Source: Kosmotogaceae bacterium (GTDB lineage: Bacteria; Thermotogota; Thermotogae; Petrotogales; Kosmotogaceae). Taken from it: 33,493 nt of DNA. Positions within the stretch are counted from its first letter, which is position 1; every line of letters starts with the position of its first letter. Location: assembly GCA_016933635.1 (NCBI GenBank), contig JAFGAP010000071.1:1-33493 (forward strand). The letters run 5' to 3'. The translations under genes and the position numbers were made by a program. The notes below the pieces were generated by a model. That model made no database searches. It was not told the DNA's origin and saw only the letters and a program-made list of their open reading frames with translations. Shown one piece after another: positions 1 to 7,771 of the stretch.

Positions 1-135
1 GGTCTTTCTGTAGCCATGGAAAACGCTCTTCCAGAAGTGAAGGCCGTCTGCAATTATGTAACTCAATCAAACAATGATGATGGTGTTGCTTTGGCCATAG
101 AAGAGATCTTCTTCTCTAGAACAAGATCTCTCTGA
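1..135 (+). CDS. Cof-type HAD-family hydrolase, C-terminal fragment
   Basis: Only the last 44 codons are inside the window, reading from base 1 in frame 1 to TGA at 133-135. The fragment begins GLSVAMENALPEVKAV and continues with a YVT-x-SN-x-DGVA-x-AI pattern. This is the typical C-terminal end of Cof/YidA-type HAD phosphatases, where the G-x-AMxNA segment carries part of the metal-binding and cap-facing loop and the final helix follows DGVA. Family members are cytoplasmic sugar-phosphate or phosphorylated-cofactor phosphatases; the substrate cannot be told from this tail. The start and the nucleophilic DxD motif lie upstream of the window. The family call is fairly secure because the end motif is distinctive. 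Confidence 0.75.
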   Translation, partial: GLSVAMENALPEVKAVCNYVTQSNNDDGVALAIEEIFFSRTRSL

Positions 136-331
136 AAGACTTAGATTTATTCGTCGAACGTGCGATGGTTTATTCGAAGGAGAAAGTTACTCACAAACAG
201 TTGATGATTCATTCCAAAAAGCGCTGAAATAGTGTTAGAATACAAAGTATACAGGTGATTAGTAGAGACGAGATTGTTATTTGAACCAACGTTTGTTATT
301 ATTTTCCTTTAGAATGAGAGATGAATGAGTT
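136..331. other. Intergenic region upstream of the HD-GYP gene
   Basis: These 196 bases lie between the HAD tail and the HD-GYP gene. I see no convincing terminator hairpin or sigma-A promoter. A stop codon at 326-328, in frame with the next gene, fixes its earliest possible start at 332. Confidence 0.4.
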
Positions 332-2011
332 TTGTCTTTGGAGGATTCAACCCGATTTTATCTCGATCTTATCGATGAAGCGGTCGTAGTTGTTGACAAG
401 AATGGAAGAGTAGTCTTCCAAAACTCAGTTTCACAAAAACACTTTGGAGACTTCATCGGCAAATTCTACAAAGCCCTCTTCGATTGCGAAGATATCTTCA
501 TTGACGACGAAGGAGTAGTCTGGAGAATCTCGTCGTTTTCGGACAGATCCAACTCCAATGATATCAAAGTATTCAGAAGGACCAATAGTCTAAGTATTGG
601 TTCGTTGTTTACAAAACAAGAGAAAACCACAACGCCTTCGTTCTTCCAGGGCATAGATGCCCATTCAACACTTCAATCAGTACATTCTAACAGATCATTC
701 AGTATCCTGTCGGAGATTGATCAGTTGAGGGTTTACAAAAAAGCTTTCGAAGAGAACACTTCTGGAATGGCTCTTTTCACCGTCGATATATCACACGAGA
801 ACATCATCCCCGTCGCAAAAAACCTTGCCTTTGAGATCAATCGTCTGGCGCGACTTCCAGTAGTAGAGGGTATACCCCTGAGTAGACCGATCAGCAAGGC
901 CGATCACCTATACTTTCAAGCCCTAATAAGAGTTGCGCGAAACGGGAGACAGGAAGCGCTTTTTCTTTCTGAAGAAGGCTTCTGTGAAGAGGTCTTGATA
1001 AAGCCACTTTCTGATCGAGAGTTAATAAGTGTACATAGAGAAATCTCCGCCGAAATGAATCTGCGAGCTGAATTTGTGTCGGCAAGGTACTTGGCAGGTA
1101 CTATCGATCAAGCGGTGATTTCGGTAGACGAAAATGAAAGAATCGTCTTTGTCAACAAAACCGCTGAAATCCTATTAGGAAGAGAAAGAAGCAACCTAAT
1201 AGGAAAGAGTATTGACAACTTCCTTGATAACCGGTCCTGCTCGAGGAGGGAGAAACCATCCGCTGGTCAAGAAAACGGTGGAAGACACCTCGTGTCTATA
1301 AACAGGAGTAACGGGTCATCTGTTTCGGTCGAAGCCGTTGTCAAGAGGATCGAAGATCCATCACTCGCTGGGAAGATGACGGCCACTGTATACTTCCTAA
1401 GTGACCTAAAGTTCGAAGACACGATTCCGGAATCCGCTCAAAAGACTATTAGGGGTCTTATTGAAACTCTTTCTACAGTTGTTGAAGTAAGAGACCCTTT
1501 TACGGCCGGTCATCAAAGAAGAGTAAGCAAACTCGCTACAGCCATTGCTACCGAGATGGGTCTGGGTCCCGAGCAAATAGACACGGTGCGAGAAGGCGCC
1601 CTCCTTCATGACATTGGAAAGATTTCTGTCCCAACTGAGATTCTTAGTAAGCCGGGCCGTCTCACCGAAAACGAGTGGTTCCTTATTCAGAGTCATAGTG
1701 AAGCCGGTTTCAAAATGCTGGAAAGAATTGATCTTCCCTGGCCAATATCAAACATTGTCAGGAAGCACCATGAGAGATTAGACGGTTCGGGTTATCCCCA
1801 CGGCTTGAAAGGCAAAGACATTCCCTTTGAAACCAGGATTGTCACAGTTGCCGATGTGTTCGAAGCAATTGTGTCTCACAGACCTTACAGGCCAGCCCAC
1901 GAAACATCAACAGCGATTGCTGAACTCACAGAGGGGGCCGGAAGGCTGTATGATGGCGATGTAGTAGACTGTTGCCTTTCTCTCGTTGAAAAGGGTTTTT
2001 CTCTTGATTGA
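332..2011 (+). CDS. PAS-domain HD-GYP cyclic-di-GMP phosphodiesterase
   Basis: A 559-residue cytoplasmic signalling protein that probably hydrolyses c-di-GMP. Residues about 8-60 and 250-300 look like PAS sensor folds (DEAVVVVDKNGRVVFQN and QAVISVDENERIVFVN). Residues about 135-245 are a third, more divergent sensor-like segment. The C-terminal HD-GYP domain (about 372-555) is intact: H395 in the AGH motif, H426-D427 in HDIGK, H479-H480 before the ERLDGSGYP signature (GYP at 487-489), and D508 in VADVFEAI. No membrane segment is visible, so the sensed signal is likely cytoplasmic. The start is TTG at 332, since an in-frame stop at 326 excludes anything further upstream; TTG at 338 is an alternative. 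The family assignment is strong, the ligand of the PAS domains unknown. A second PAS protein with a GGDEF-like domain lies at 14339-15235. Confidence 0.9.
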   Translation: MSLEDSTRFYLDLIDEAVVVVDKNGRVVFQNSVSQKHFGDFIGKFYKALFDCEDIFIDDEGVVWRISSFSDRSNSNDIKVFRRTNSLSIGSLFTKQEKTTTPSFFQGIDAHSTLQSVHSNRSFSILSEIDQLRVYKKAFEENTSGMALFTVDISHENIIPVAKNLAFEINRLARLPVVEGIPLSRPISKADHLYFQALIRVARNGRQEALFLSEEGFCEEVLIKPLSDRELISVHREISAEMNLRAEFVSARYLAGTIDQAVISVDENERIVFVNKTAEILLGRERSNLIGKSIDNFLDNRSCSRREKPSAGQENGGRHLVSINRSNGSSVSVEAVVKRIEDPSLAGKMTATVYFLSDLKFEDTIPESAQKTIRGLIETLSTVVEVRDPFTAGHQRRVSKLATAIATEMGLGPEQIDTVREGALLHDIGKISVPTEILSKPGRLTENEWFLIQSHSEAGFKMLERIDLPWPISNIVRKHHERLDGSGYPHGLKGKDIPFETRIVTVADVFEAIVSHRPYRPAHETSTAIAELTEGAGRLYDGDVVDCCLSLVEKGFSLD

Positions 2012-2346
2012 TAAGCGCCGCGCCTGAGATTTTCGCGTAACATATGAACCAATAACTTAAAGGTGAATCAAGTATGAAGGTCTTCCGCTTAATTATGAAA
2101 ATGACCCGTGTTCTTCGTTAAGATCGAAAACTTGCTCAAGCTGCCCGAAACTGTCTTAAGGAGATGATATACTAGCGTCCTGGACCTTGTGCAAGAATGG
2201 CAAATCTTTCTTTGAAATCGGAAAAAAGACAATCAAAAGGACAGTCGTGATAGAAAGCGTTCTCTCTATAGCATTTACGAAGACTCTTCTCCCTTTCTAT
2301 GAAACCTTCCAGTAGCTTGTCGACAAAGATATCTAGAAGTCTGGAA
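2012..2346. other. Intergenic region between convergent HD-GYP and corA genes
   Basis: This stretch separates two convergent genes. The plus strand has an extended -10-like TGATATACT at 2165-2173 with only a poor -35 match, so I do not call a promoter. The minus strand carries an open frame (2172-2387) with gene-like composition but no usual start, listed separately. No clear terminator was seen. Confidence 0.4.
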
Positions 2347-2387
2347 TCACTTCCTGAACCATCCCTTTCTGTGTATGAACAAAAGCA
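2172..2387 (-). other. Open frame without canonical start, possible gene relic
   Basis: On the minus strand a frame is open from 2387 to a TAG at 2172-2174, overlapping the 3' end of corA in another frame. It has 71 sense codons. The conceptual peptide ends with LRKCYRENAFYHDCPFDC, then LFSDFKERFAILAQGPGR, which looks more like protein than random translation: it is rich in charged and aromatic residues and has a cysteine cluster. No ATG, GTG or TTG is in frame, so it may be a decayed gene or the end of a frameshifted one. I do not recognise the family. Confidence 0.25.
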
Positions 2388-3411
2388 TTATGAAAACCAC
2401 AACACCCATTACAACAAGAACAACGGGATATCCCCATTTTGAGGAAAGCTCCGGCATATGTACGAAATTCATTCCGTAGATTCCTACGATAAAGGATAAT
2501 GGTATGAAGATAGTAGAGATAATTGTCAGCACTTTCATTATTTCATTCATTCTGTTACTTGTGGAAGAGAGATATAGGTTCATTAGTTCTGACGAGAGCT
2601 CTCTGCTGATATCGAGCATATCCAGTGACTGAATTATGTGATCGTAAACGTCCCTGAGATAAAGGGCAGTCTGATCCTCGAAGTATTCGCTCTCTTCTCT
2701 GGAGATTCGCCCAATAACATCTTTGGTTGGCCAAACAAGCCTCTTCAGTTGGGCTAATTTGTGCTTCATTGAATATAGATCCTTAAGCTTTTCTCTGGAG
2801 ATGGTTTCAACTAACTCTTCTTCAAGTTTTTCAAGTTCATTACCGATACTCTGCAGGACTGGATAGTAGTTGTCGACGATTGTATCCAATATTGCATATG
2901 CAGTGTAATCGTTGTTCATGCTTCTGATCTTTGAGTTCCTCCTCATTCTCTTTCTGACCGGGTCAAGAACGTCCCCATATCTCTCCTGGAATGTAAGCAC
3001 GAACGTTTCGCCCAAGAACAGACTTACCTGTTCAGAAACAACCAAGTCTCCTTCCATCCGCATCATTGGGAGACAGAGAAACATGCAGTTCTCATACTCC
3101 TCTACCTTTGCAATTTGCGGAACATTTGTGATATCTTCGAGAGCCAGCGGGTGCAGAGAAAAGACTTCGCCCAACTTTCGAATTGTTGCTTCATCTCCCA
3201 ATCCCTGTACATCAATCCAGTGAACTTTGTCGGTAGCAAAAACGACTGTCTCTAGATCTTCAACTCTTTCAATTACATCTTCATTCATGAAATCTCTGTC
3301 AAATTCAATGAGACTGATCTTTGGAAATGGTGCTCCTTCATCTATACTAAGAGTCCCCGGGACGGAGCCTAGCGGGGGTTTTCTTTTTCTGAAAATTCCC
3401 TTTTGATCCAT
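2347..3411 (-). CDS. corA: Magnesium/cobalt transport protein CorA
   Basis: A 354-residue inner-membrane divalent cation channel that forms a homopentamer. The N-terminal two thirds (about 30-285) is the cytoplasmic funnel with the long stalk helix. The two transmembrane helices are about 292-312 and 328-347. The family signature YGMNF (GMN at 313-315) sits at the end of TM1 and forms the outer selectivity loop. The protein resembles T. maritima CorA (351 residues) nearly end to end, sharing for example the segments FRDVYDH-like, YLSS-x-SN and EVMKVLTIIST-like. The C-terminal HRKGWFRK matches the basic tail of that family. The start is ATG at 3409-3411 with a strong GGGAGGTG (3416-3423) upstream. 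Mg2+ is the usual substrate; T. maritima CorA also carries Co2+. It is monocistronic by position. Confidence 0.95.
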   Translation of the reverse strand: MDQKGIFRKRKPPLGSVPGTLSIDEGAPFPKISLIEFDRDFMNEDVIERVEDLETVVFATDKVHWIDVQGLGDEATIRKLGEVFSLHPLALEDITNVPQIAKVEEYENCMFLCLPMMRMEGDLVVSEQVSLFLGETFVLTFQERYGDVLDPVRKRMRRNSKIRSMNNDYTAYAILDTIVDNYYPVLQSIGNELEKLEEELVETISREKLKDLYSMKHKLAQLKRLVWPTKDVIGRISREESEYFEDQTALYLRDVYDHIIQSLDMLDISRELSSELMNLYLSSTSNRMNEIMKVLTIISTIFIPLSFIVGIYGMNFVHMPELSSKWGYPVVLVVMGVVVFIMLLFIHRKGWFRK

Positions 3412-3415
3412 TAAG

Positions 3416-3423
3416 CACCTCCC
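3416..3423 (-). promoter_or_regulatory. Ribosome binding site of corA
   Basis: GGGAGGTG on the minus strand, four bases before the ATG of corA. It is an almost complete anti-SD match and fixes the start. Confidence 0.8.
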
Positions 3424-4012
3424 TAGACAAAAGATAAAGTGATATGACTTTCAATATTGCTCAAATATTCTATCACCGCCCGAATTTGAACAGCACTTTC
3501 GAAGAGAGTGTAAAGCATAGAAATAGAATCAATTTTCGCTTTGGGTTTCAAATCCGCAGGAGTATATTTAGATCGGAGTCACAAGAATCAGTCGTGATTA
3601 CTGAGAATCGCTCGGAGATATTTGATTCATTCTTTTTTTCTCAATCGATTATGCAGTTTTCTGTTCAGTCTAATCACAACAGATGTGCAACATACGAGAT
3701 CTGAGAATGCCTTCGATTTATAGTCTTGATTCAATATTGTTGTGAAGATCTCAAAAAAGCTTTTGGAAAGATTTTCTCAAAGACTATCGTGTGCATTTTG
3801 CCACTACTCCGGTTAGGAAGAAGCATTTTTGGACAGACTCACAGCTAACGAAGAAATACAGCCGACCGGTTCAAGAAGCTGTGATTCATTAGCTCACTTC
3901 ACTTGATCTCCTTTAGAGATGAGCTTGAGACCAGATATTAACATAGATTAGGATTGAAGATGATTCTATCTAGAATAGTCTCCAAATTAAAAGAGAGAAG
4001 AGGTGGGATCCT
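3424..4012. other. Long intergenic region between divergent corA and C69 peptidase genes
   Basis: About 590 bases between divergent genes. An 86-codon frame at 3444-3704 reads as low-quality sequence (S, F, R, N rich, no family resemblance), so I do not call it a gene. A 7-bp inverted repeat, CACAGCT (3840-3846) and AGCTGTG (3877-3883), encloses a 30-base loop. The promoters for both genes should lie here, but I could not pick a convincing -35/-10 pair. AGAGGTGGGA just before 4013 serves as the ribosome binding site of the peptidase gene. Confidence 0.4.
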
Positions 4013-5731
4013 GTGAAATTTCTAGGAACATGTTTTCTTGTTCTTCTTTTGGCTTCTGTGAGTAGTTCCATGGCGTGTACAACTTTGATTGTAACGAAAG
4101 GTGCAAGTGCAGACGGATCGATGATTGTCGCTCATTCAGACGATAACGATCTGGCAGATCAGAGAATAGTTTATGTGCCTGCTCAGGATCATGAACCTGG
4201 CTCTTTCAGACCTGTGTACTGTTCTGCAGTGGCGATAGGTGAATTCTCCCAGTTTAACAGCTTCATTTATCCGAGAATCGTTTCTGATAGGGCTCCGGCA
4301 TATGATACTCCAGAGTATCCCCTTTCGATTCCCATCGGAATGATTCCTCAAGTAGATCATACTTTCGCTTATTTCGATGGTTCTTATGGAATTATGAATG
4401 AGCATCAGTTGATGTTTGGTGAATGTACCGATGGTGCAAAGATACAGATCGGTCCAGAACCCGGCAAAAGGATATTCTACTCATCCGAACTTTCACGTGT
4501 CGCGCTTGAGAGATGCAAGACCGCTCGTGAAGCTGTTGAGCTGATCGGCTATTTGATTGAGGAATATGGATACTACGGAACGGGAGAGACTCTGCCCGTT
4601 GCAGATCCTAATGAAGCATGGATTATCGAAATGGCGCCCTCTCCCGAGGGAACCGGAGGTCTTTGGGTCGCAAAGAGAGTACCCGATGGAGAGATCTTTG
4701 TTGCGGCAAATCAGTTTAGAATAAGGGAAGTTGATACTGAAAACCCGGATCTTCTTTATGGAAAAACCCTTCATGAAGTTGCAGAAAAATTCGGATGGTG
4801 GGATCCGGAAGATGGCCCTCTAGACTGGTTAAGAACTGTTAGCTTGGGTGAGTACAATCATCCATACTATTCGCTTAGACGAGTGTGGCGCCTTTTTTCG
4901 TCCATAGCACCAAGCATGAATCTGTCTCCATGGGTGGAAGATGGTTTCACTCGAGAGTATCCATTTTCAGTGAAGCCTGACAAGAAGATCTCGGCCAGTG
5001 ATGTGATGAATCTATACAGGGATCACTACGAAGGAACAGAGTTTGATCTCACAAAGGGCGTCGCGGCCGGGCCGTTCGGTTATCCAGATAGATATTACGG
5101 TCCTTATGACGGACAGGGCGACGTAGGCGATCCTTCCCGACAACTTGGAGGTGCATGGGAAAGACCGATTTCGGTTACGTATTGTGGTTACGTTTTTGTT
5201 TGTCAAGGAAGAAATTGGCTTCCAGATCCAGTTGGTGGAATCATGTGGCTCGGGCTCGACAAACCGGCCGATACTTGTTTCATTCCTTTCTTTGTAGGAG
5301 TAAACGATCTTCCTGAGTCGATTCAAATCTGCGACACTTCGGAGTTCAATAAAGACAGTGCCTGGTGGGCGTTCAATTTCGTTTCTAACTGGGCGGCGCT
5401 GAAATATAGCTATATGCACGAGGATATTAAACTTATGCAAGAGAAGTACGAAGCACTATCACTCAGTCGCCTTCCGGAAATCGAAGCCCATATAACGGAA
5501 ACTCTTCTCACAAAGCCCGAAGAAGCGGGCAGATATCTAACGAGATTCTGCTCTAGAAACTCCCAAGAGATAGTTGAAGCATGGTGGAAACTATCCGAGT
5601 ATCTCATAGTTAGATATAATGACGGATTCATAAATGAAAAAGGGAACATGGCTCAGTCAACCGGTTATCCCAAAGAATGGTTGGACAAAACTAGTTGGGC
5701 CGATGGGCCCACATCATACGAGAAGAAGTAG
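4013..5731 (+). CDS. Secreted C69-family dipeptidase (PepD-like)
   Basis: A 572-residue exported cysteine dipeptidase of family C69 (Ntn hydrolase fold). Residues 1-21 form a signal peptide (MKFLGTCFLVLLLASVSSS, then MA), directly followed by C22 in CTTLIVTKGASADGS. In C69 enzymes this Cys becomes the N-terminal nucleophile, so signal cleavage and activation probably coincide here. The downstream HSDDND, the EAWIIEMAP segment and the NSFIYPR region fit the family, as does the length. The enzyme likely trims dipeptides or short peptides outside the cytoplasm. The start is GTG at 4013, preceded by AGAGGTGGGA. The gene is monocistronic and convergent with the flavin reductase. Family assignment is strong; substrate preference is inferred only. 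Confidence 0.88.
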   Translation: MKFLGTCFLVLLLASVSSSMACTTLIVTKGASADGSMIVAHSDDNDLADQRIVYVPAQDHEPGSFRPVYCSAVAIGEFSQFNSFIYPRIVSDRAPAYDTPEYPLSIPIGMIPQVDHTFAYFDGSYGIMNEHQLMFGECTDGAKIQIGPEPGKRIFYSSELSRVALERCKTAREAVELIGYLIEEYGYYGTGETLPVADPNEAWIIEMAPSPEGTGGLWVAKRVPDGEIFVAANQFRIREVDTENPDLLYGKTLHEVAEKFGWWDPEDGPLDWLRTVSLGEYNHPYYSLRRVWRLFSSIAPSMNLSPWVEDGFTREYPFSVKPDKKISASDVMNLYRDHYEGTEFDLTKGVAAGPFGYPDRYYGPYDGQGDVGDPSRQLGGAWERPISVTYCGYVFVCQGRNWLPDPVGGIMWLGLDKPADTCFIPFFVGVNDLPESIQICDTSEFNKDSAWWAFNFVSNWAALKYSYMHEDIKLMQEKYEALSLSRLPEIEAHITETLLTKPEEAGRYLTRFCSRNSQEIVEAWWKLSEYLIVRYNDGFINEKGNMAQSTGYPKEWLDKTSWADGPTSYEKK

Positions 5732-5739
5732 GGCGCAAG

Positions 5740-5784
5740 ACCCCTCCTTCGAAGGATCTAATCCGCGCCTTCTCTTGGAGGGGT
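5740..5784. repeat. Inverted repeat and palindrome at a convergent gene junction
   Basis: ACCCCTCC (5740-5747) is the exact reverse complement of GGAGGGGT (5777-5784), with 29 bases between. Inside and overlapping it is the perfect 12-base palindrome TCCTTCGAAGGA (5745-5756). It spans the 26-bp gap between the stops of the C69 peptidase and the flavin reductase. It may act as a bidirectional 3'-end structure, but no T-run follows on either strand, so a terminator call is not justified. Confidence 0.4.
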
Positions 5785-6339
5785 GTACTTTATTCCAATA
5801 TTCCATGCCTTCCCAAGGTGCATGCCAATGGACCAATAAGAATTGTCATAAACGGAAAAGGTTACCGGACTAATCTTCTTAATATTTGGAAGTCCATCGA
5901 CAAGGCACGATTCAGAGCAATATGTTTGAACAACCTCTCCAACAAATACAATGTGTACTCCTCCGAACTCGAATTTACTAACCATCTTACATTCCATATT
6001 TAAGGGCGCCTCTTCAATCATAGGCACATTTCCTTTTTCACTCAAAAAGGTTTTGAAGAGTTCTGATTTGTCGGTCGTCTTCCCAGAATGAATTCCCATG
6101 TAGTCTACCCCTCTTAACATGTCAAGGGAAGGAACATTCACACTGAAATACCCTGTATCCTCTATATTCTTGCAACTCAGTCTGCTCTTTGCCAGCGAGA
6201 TCTGAATCATGGGCGGTTGCACTTCAACAACTCCACAAAGTGCAACTGTAGTGTAATTAGGCCTTTCTTCATTCAAAGTTCCTATAACCACCACCGGCAT
6301 CGGGTAGAGGTATATTCCAGGTCCGATTCTATCCTTCAA
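5758..6339 (-). CDS. Flavin reductase family protein (flavoredoxin-like)
   Basis: A 193-residue cytoplasmic protein of the flavin reductase-like, FMN-binding split-barrel family (PF01613). Residues 11-75 carry the expected pattern: PMPVVVIGT, then NYTTVALCGVV, then PPMIQISLAKSRLSCKNI and FSVNVPS. Residues 128-135 (VHIVFVGEV) match the conserved GEV strand. The protein probably binds FMN and transfers electrons from NAD(P)H or a protein donor; flavoredoxins in anaerobes are the closest idea. The start is TTG at 6337-6339, with GGTGAAG upstream. Upstream on the same strand lies TTGACT overlapping one TGACGGCGGA element (6397-6406). Divergent to the lactate/malate dehydrogenase family gene. The physiological partner is unknown. 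Confidence 0.85.
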   Translation of the reverse strand: MKDRIGPGIYLYPMPVVVIGTLNEERPNYTTVALCGVVEVQPPMIQISLAKSRLSCKNIEDTGYFSVNVPSLDMLRGVDYMGIHSGKTTDKSELFKTFLSEKGNVPMIEEAPLNMECKMVSKFEFGGVHIVFVGEVVQTYCSESCLVDGLPNIKKISPVTFSVYDNSYWSIGMHLGKAWNIGIKYTPPREGAD

Positions 6340-6396
6340 GCTTCTTCACCAATCTTTCCTCCATCATTGACAATATAGAAATATCTTCTTCATCTA

Positions 6397-6484
6397 TCCG
6401 CCGTCAGTCAATTCTACTCGATTGTGCCTGTGAAAAGCAAGCCGTGCCCTCGTTGAACGATTCTTGAGATGCTGTGACGGCGGA
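6397..6484. repeat. Divergent 10-bp repeat pair, candidate operator
   Basis: TCCGCCGTCA (6397-6406) and TGACGGCGGA (6475-6484) are perfect reverse complements 68 bases apart. Read on each strand, each copy points toward the gene it precedes: the flavin reductase start is 58 bases away on the minus strand and the dehydrogenase start at 6610 is 126 bases away. The copies are GC-rich in AT-rich surroundings. This arrangement suits a shared regulator, but could also be ends of a small element. Confidence 0.4.
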
Positions 6485-6570
6485 GTGAATATCTCAACTG
6501 GTTCTGCTTCCCTTGATTTACAGAGATTCAATGCTTCTGGAAAGCAAAAAATGAAGATAGCTTCACAGAT

Positions 6571-6578
6571 TGTATAAT
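6571..6578 (+). promoter_or_regulatory. -10 element of the malate/L-lactate dehydrogenase family gene
   Basis: A perfect TATAAT lies at 6573-6578, preceded directly by TG. No good -35 is visible at 16-18 bases upstream. A transcript from here would begin near 6585, after the ATG at 6577, which supports translation from GTG 6610 instead. Confidence 0.5.
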
Positions 6579-6609
6579 GTCAGAAGAAGGAGAAAAAGGA
6601 GGTAGTATT

Positions 6610-7731
6610 GTGAAGGATATCTACAAAGACGTAGTTTGGGTCGATTTTGATACTCTGGAAGCTTTCATGAAGGATGTATTTGTTGGAGTCGGGGTGCCAG
6701 AAGAGGACGCGAAAATCTGCGCAAATGTTCTTATCACCTCAGACAAACGGGGGATTGATTCACATGGTATTGGCAGATTGAAACCTATCTATGTGGATCG
6801 AATTCGCGCTGGTATCCAAAATCCCATCACTGAGTTCGAAATCGTCAGGGAAAGCGCCACGACAGCCGTAATTGACGGCCACAATGGAATGGGTCATGTA
6901 ATTGCGTTCAAATCAATGAATCTTGCCATTGAAAAAGCTAAGAGATATGGAATGGGGATGGTAGCCGTAAGAAATTCAACACATTACGGAATAGCTGGTT
7001 ACTATCCGATTATGGCAGTTGAAAACGGAATGATAGGCATTACAGGCACTAATGCTCGTCCGTCAATTGCCCCAACATTTGGTGTGGAAAACATGTTGGG
7101 AACAAACCCCCTGACTTTTGGAATCCCTACGGATGAAAAGTTTCCGTTTGTTCTTGATTGTGCCACTTCAGTGGCACAAAGAGGAAAGATCGAAGTGTAC
7201 GCTCGAGCGGGAAAAGAGCTACCGAAGGGATGGGTCATCGGTCTAGATGGAAAACCCAGAACTGACACTCAACAAATACTGATTGATTTGACAAAGGGTG
7301 AAGCTGCTCTAACTCCCCTGGGTGGCATAGGCGAGGAGACAGCTGGGTACAAAGGATACGGATACGCAACTGTTGTTGAGATTCTATCGGCCGCGCTGCA
7401 AATGGGAAGCTATTTGAAGATGTTAACAGGAATTACCGATAACAACGAAAAGAAGCCGATTCCAATAGGCCATTTTTTCATTGCGATAGACATAGAACCG
7501 TTCACAAAGCTCGATGACTTCAAGAAGCTTGCGGGAGACATCCTCAGAGAACTCAGGGAATCCAGAAAAGCACCTGGTCAAGAAAGAATTTACACTGCAG
7601 GCGAAAAGGAATATGAAGCATGGCAGTTTAGAAAAGACAGAGGTGCTCCTCTAAACGAGGTCTTGAGAAAGCAACTTGTGCAATTGCGGGACGAACTGCA
7701 GCTTCACAGGTACAAGTTCAGTTGGGAATAA
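6610..7731 (+). CDS. Malate/L-lactate dehydrogenase family oxidoreductase (Ldh2-type)
   Basis: A 373-residue NAD(P)-dependent oxidoreductase of the YlbC/YiaK/ComC-type family (PF02615), distinct from Rossmann-fold malate dehydrogenases. Conserved blocks are visible: DSHGIGRL (50-57, with H52), NSTHYGIAGYY (122-132), GTNA then the GTNPLTFGIPTD loop (164-175), and GYKGYGYA. Members act on malate, L-lactate, ureidoglycolate, diketogulonate or delta-piperideine-carboxylate, so the substrate is open. I choose GTG 6610 because AGGAGGT (6597-6603) sits at ideal spacing. ATG 6577 lies inside a -10 box and has no ribosome binding site. The FAD protein gene follows after 40 bases, so the pair may be one operon. 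Confidence 0.87.
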   Translation: MKDIYKDVVWVDFDTLEAFMKDVFVGVGVPEEDAKICANVLITSDKRGIDSHGIGRLKPIYVDRIRAGIQNPITEFEIVRESATTAVIDGHNGMGHVIAFKSMNLAIEKAKRYGMGMVAVRNSTHYGIAGYYPIMAVENGMIGITGTNARPSIAPTFGVENMLGTNPLTFGIPTDEKFPFVLDCATSVAQRGKIEVYARAGKELPKGWVIGLDGKPRTDTQQILIDLTKGEAALTPLGGIGEETAGYKGYGYATVVEILSAALQMGSYLKMLTGITDNNEKKPIPIGHFFIAIDIEPFTKLDDFKKLAGDILRELRESRKAPGQERIYTAGEKEYEAWQFRKDRGAPLNEVLRKQLVQLRDELQLHRYKFSWE

Positions 7732-7771
7732 TATATATGTGTAGACAAACTTTCTGTTTAGGAGCATAACA

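Noticed and set aside
2145-2173. Plus-strand promoter from the extended -10 TGATATACT
   Set aside because: Poor -35 and it would point into the 3' end of corA on the opposite strand, with no gene behind it.
3444-3704. 86-codon plus-strand frame between corA and the C69 gene
   Set aside because: Low-quality composition, no family likeness and no proper ribosome binding site.
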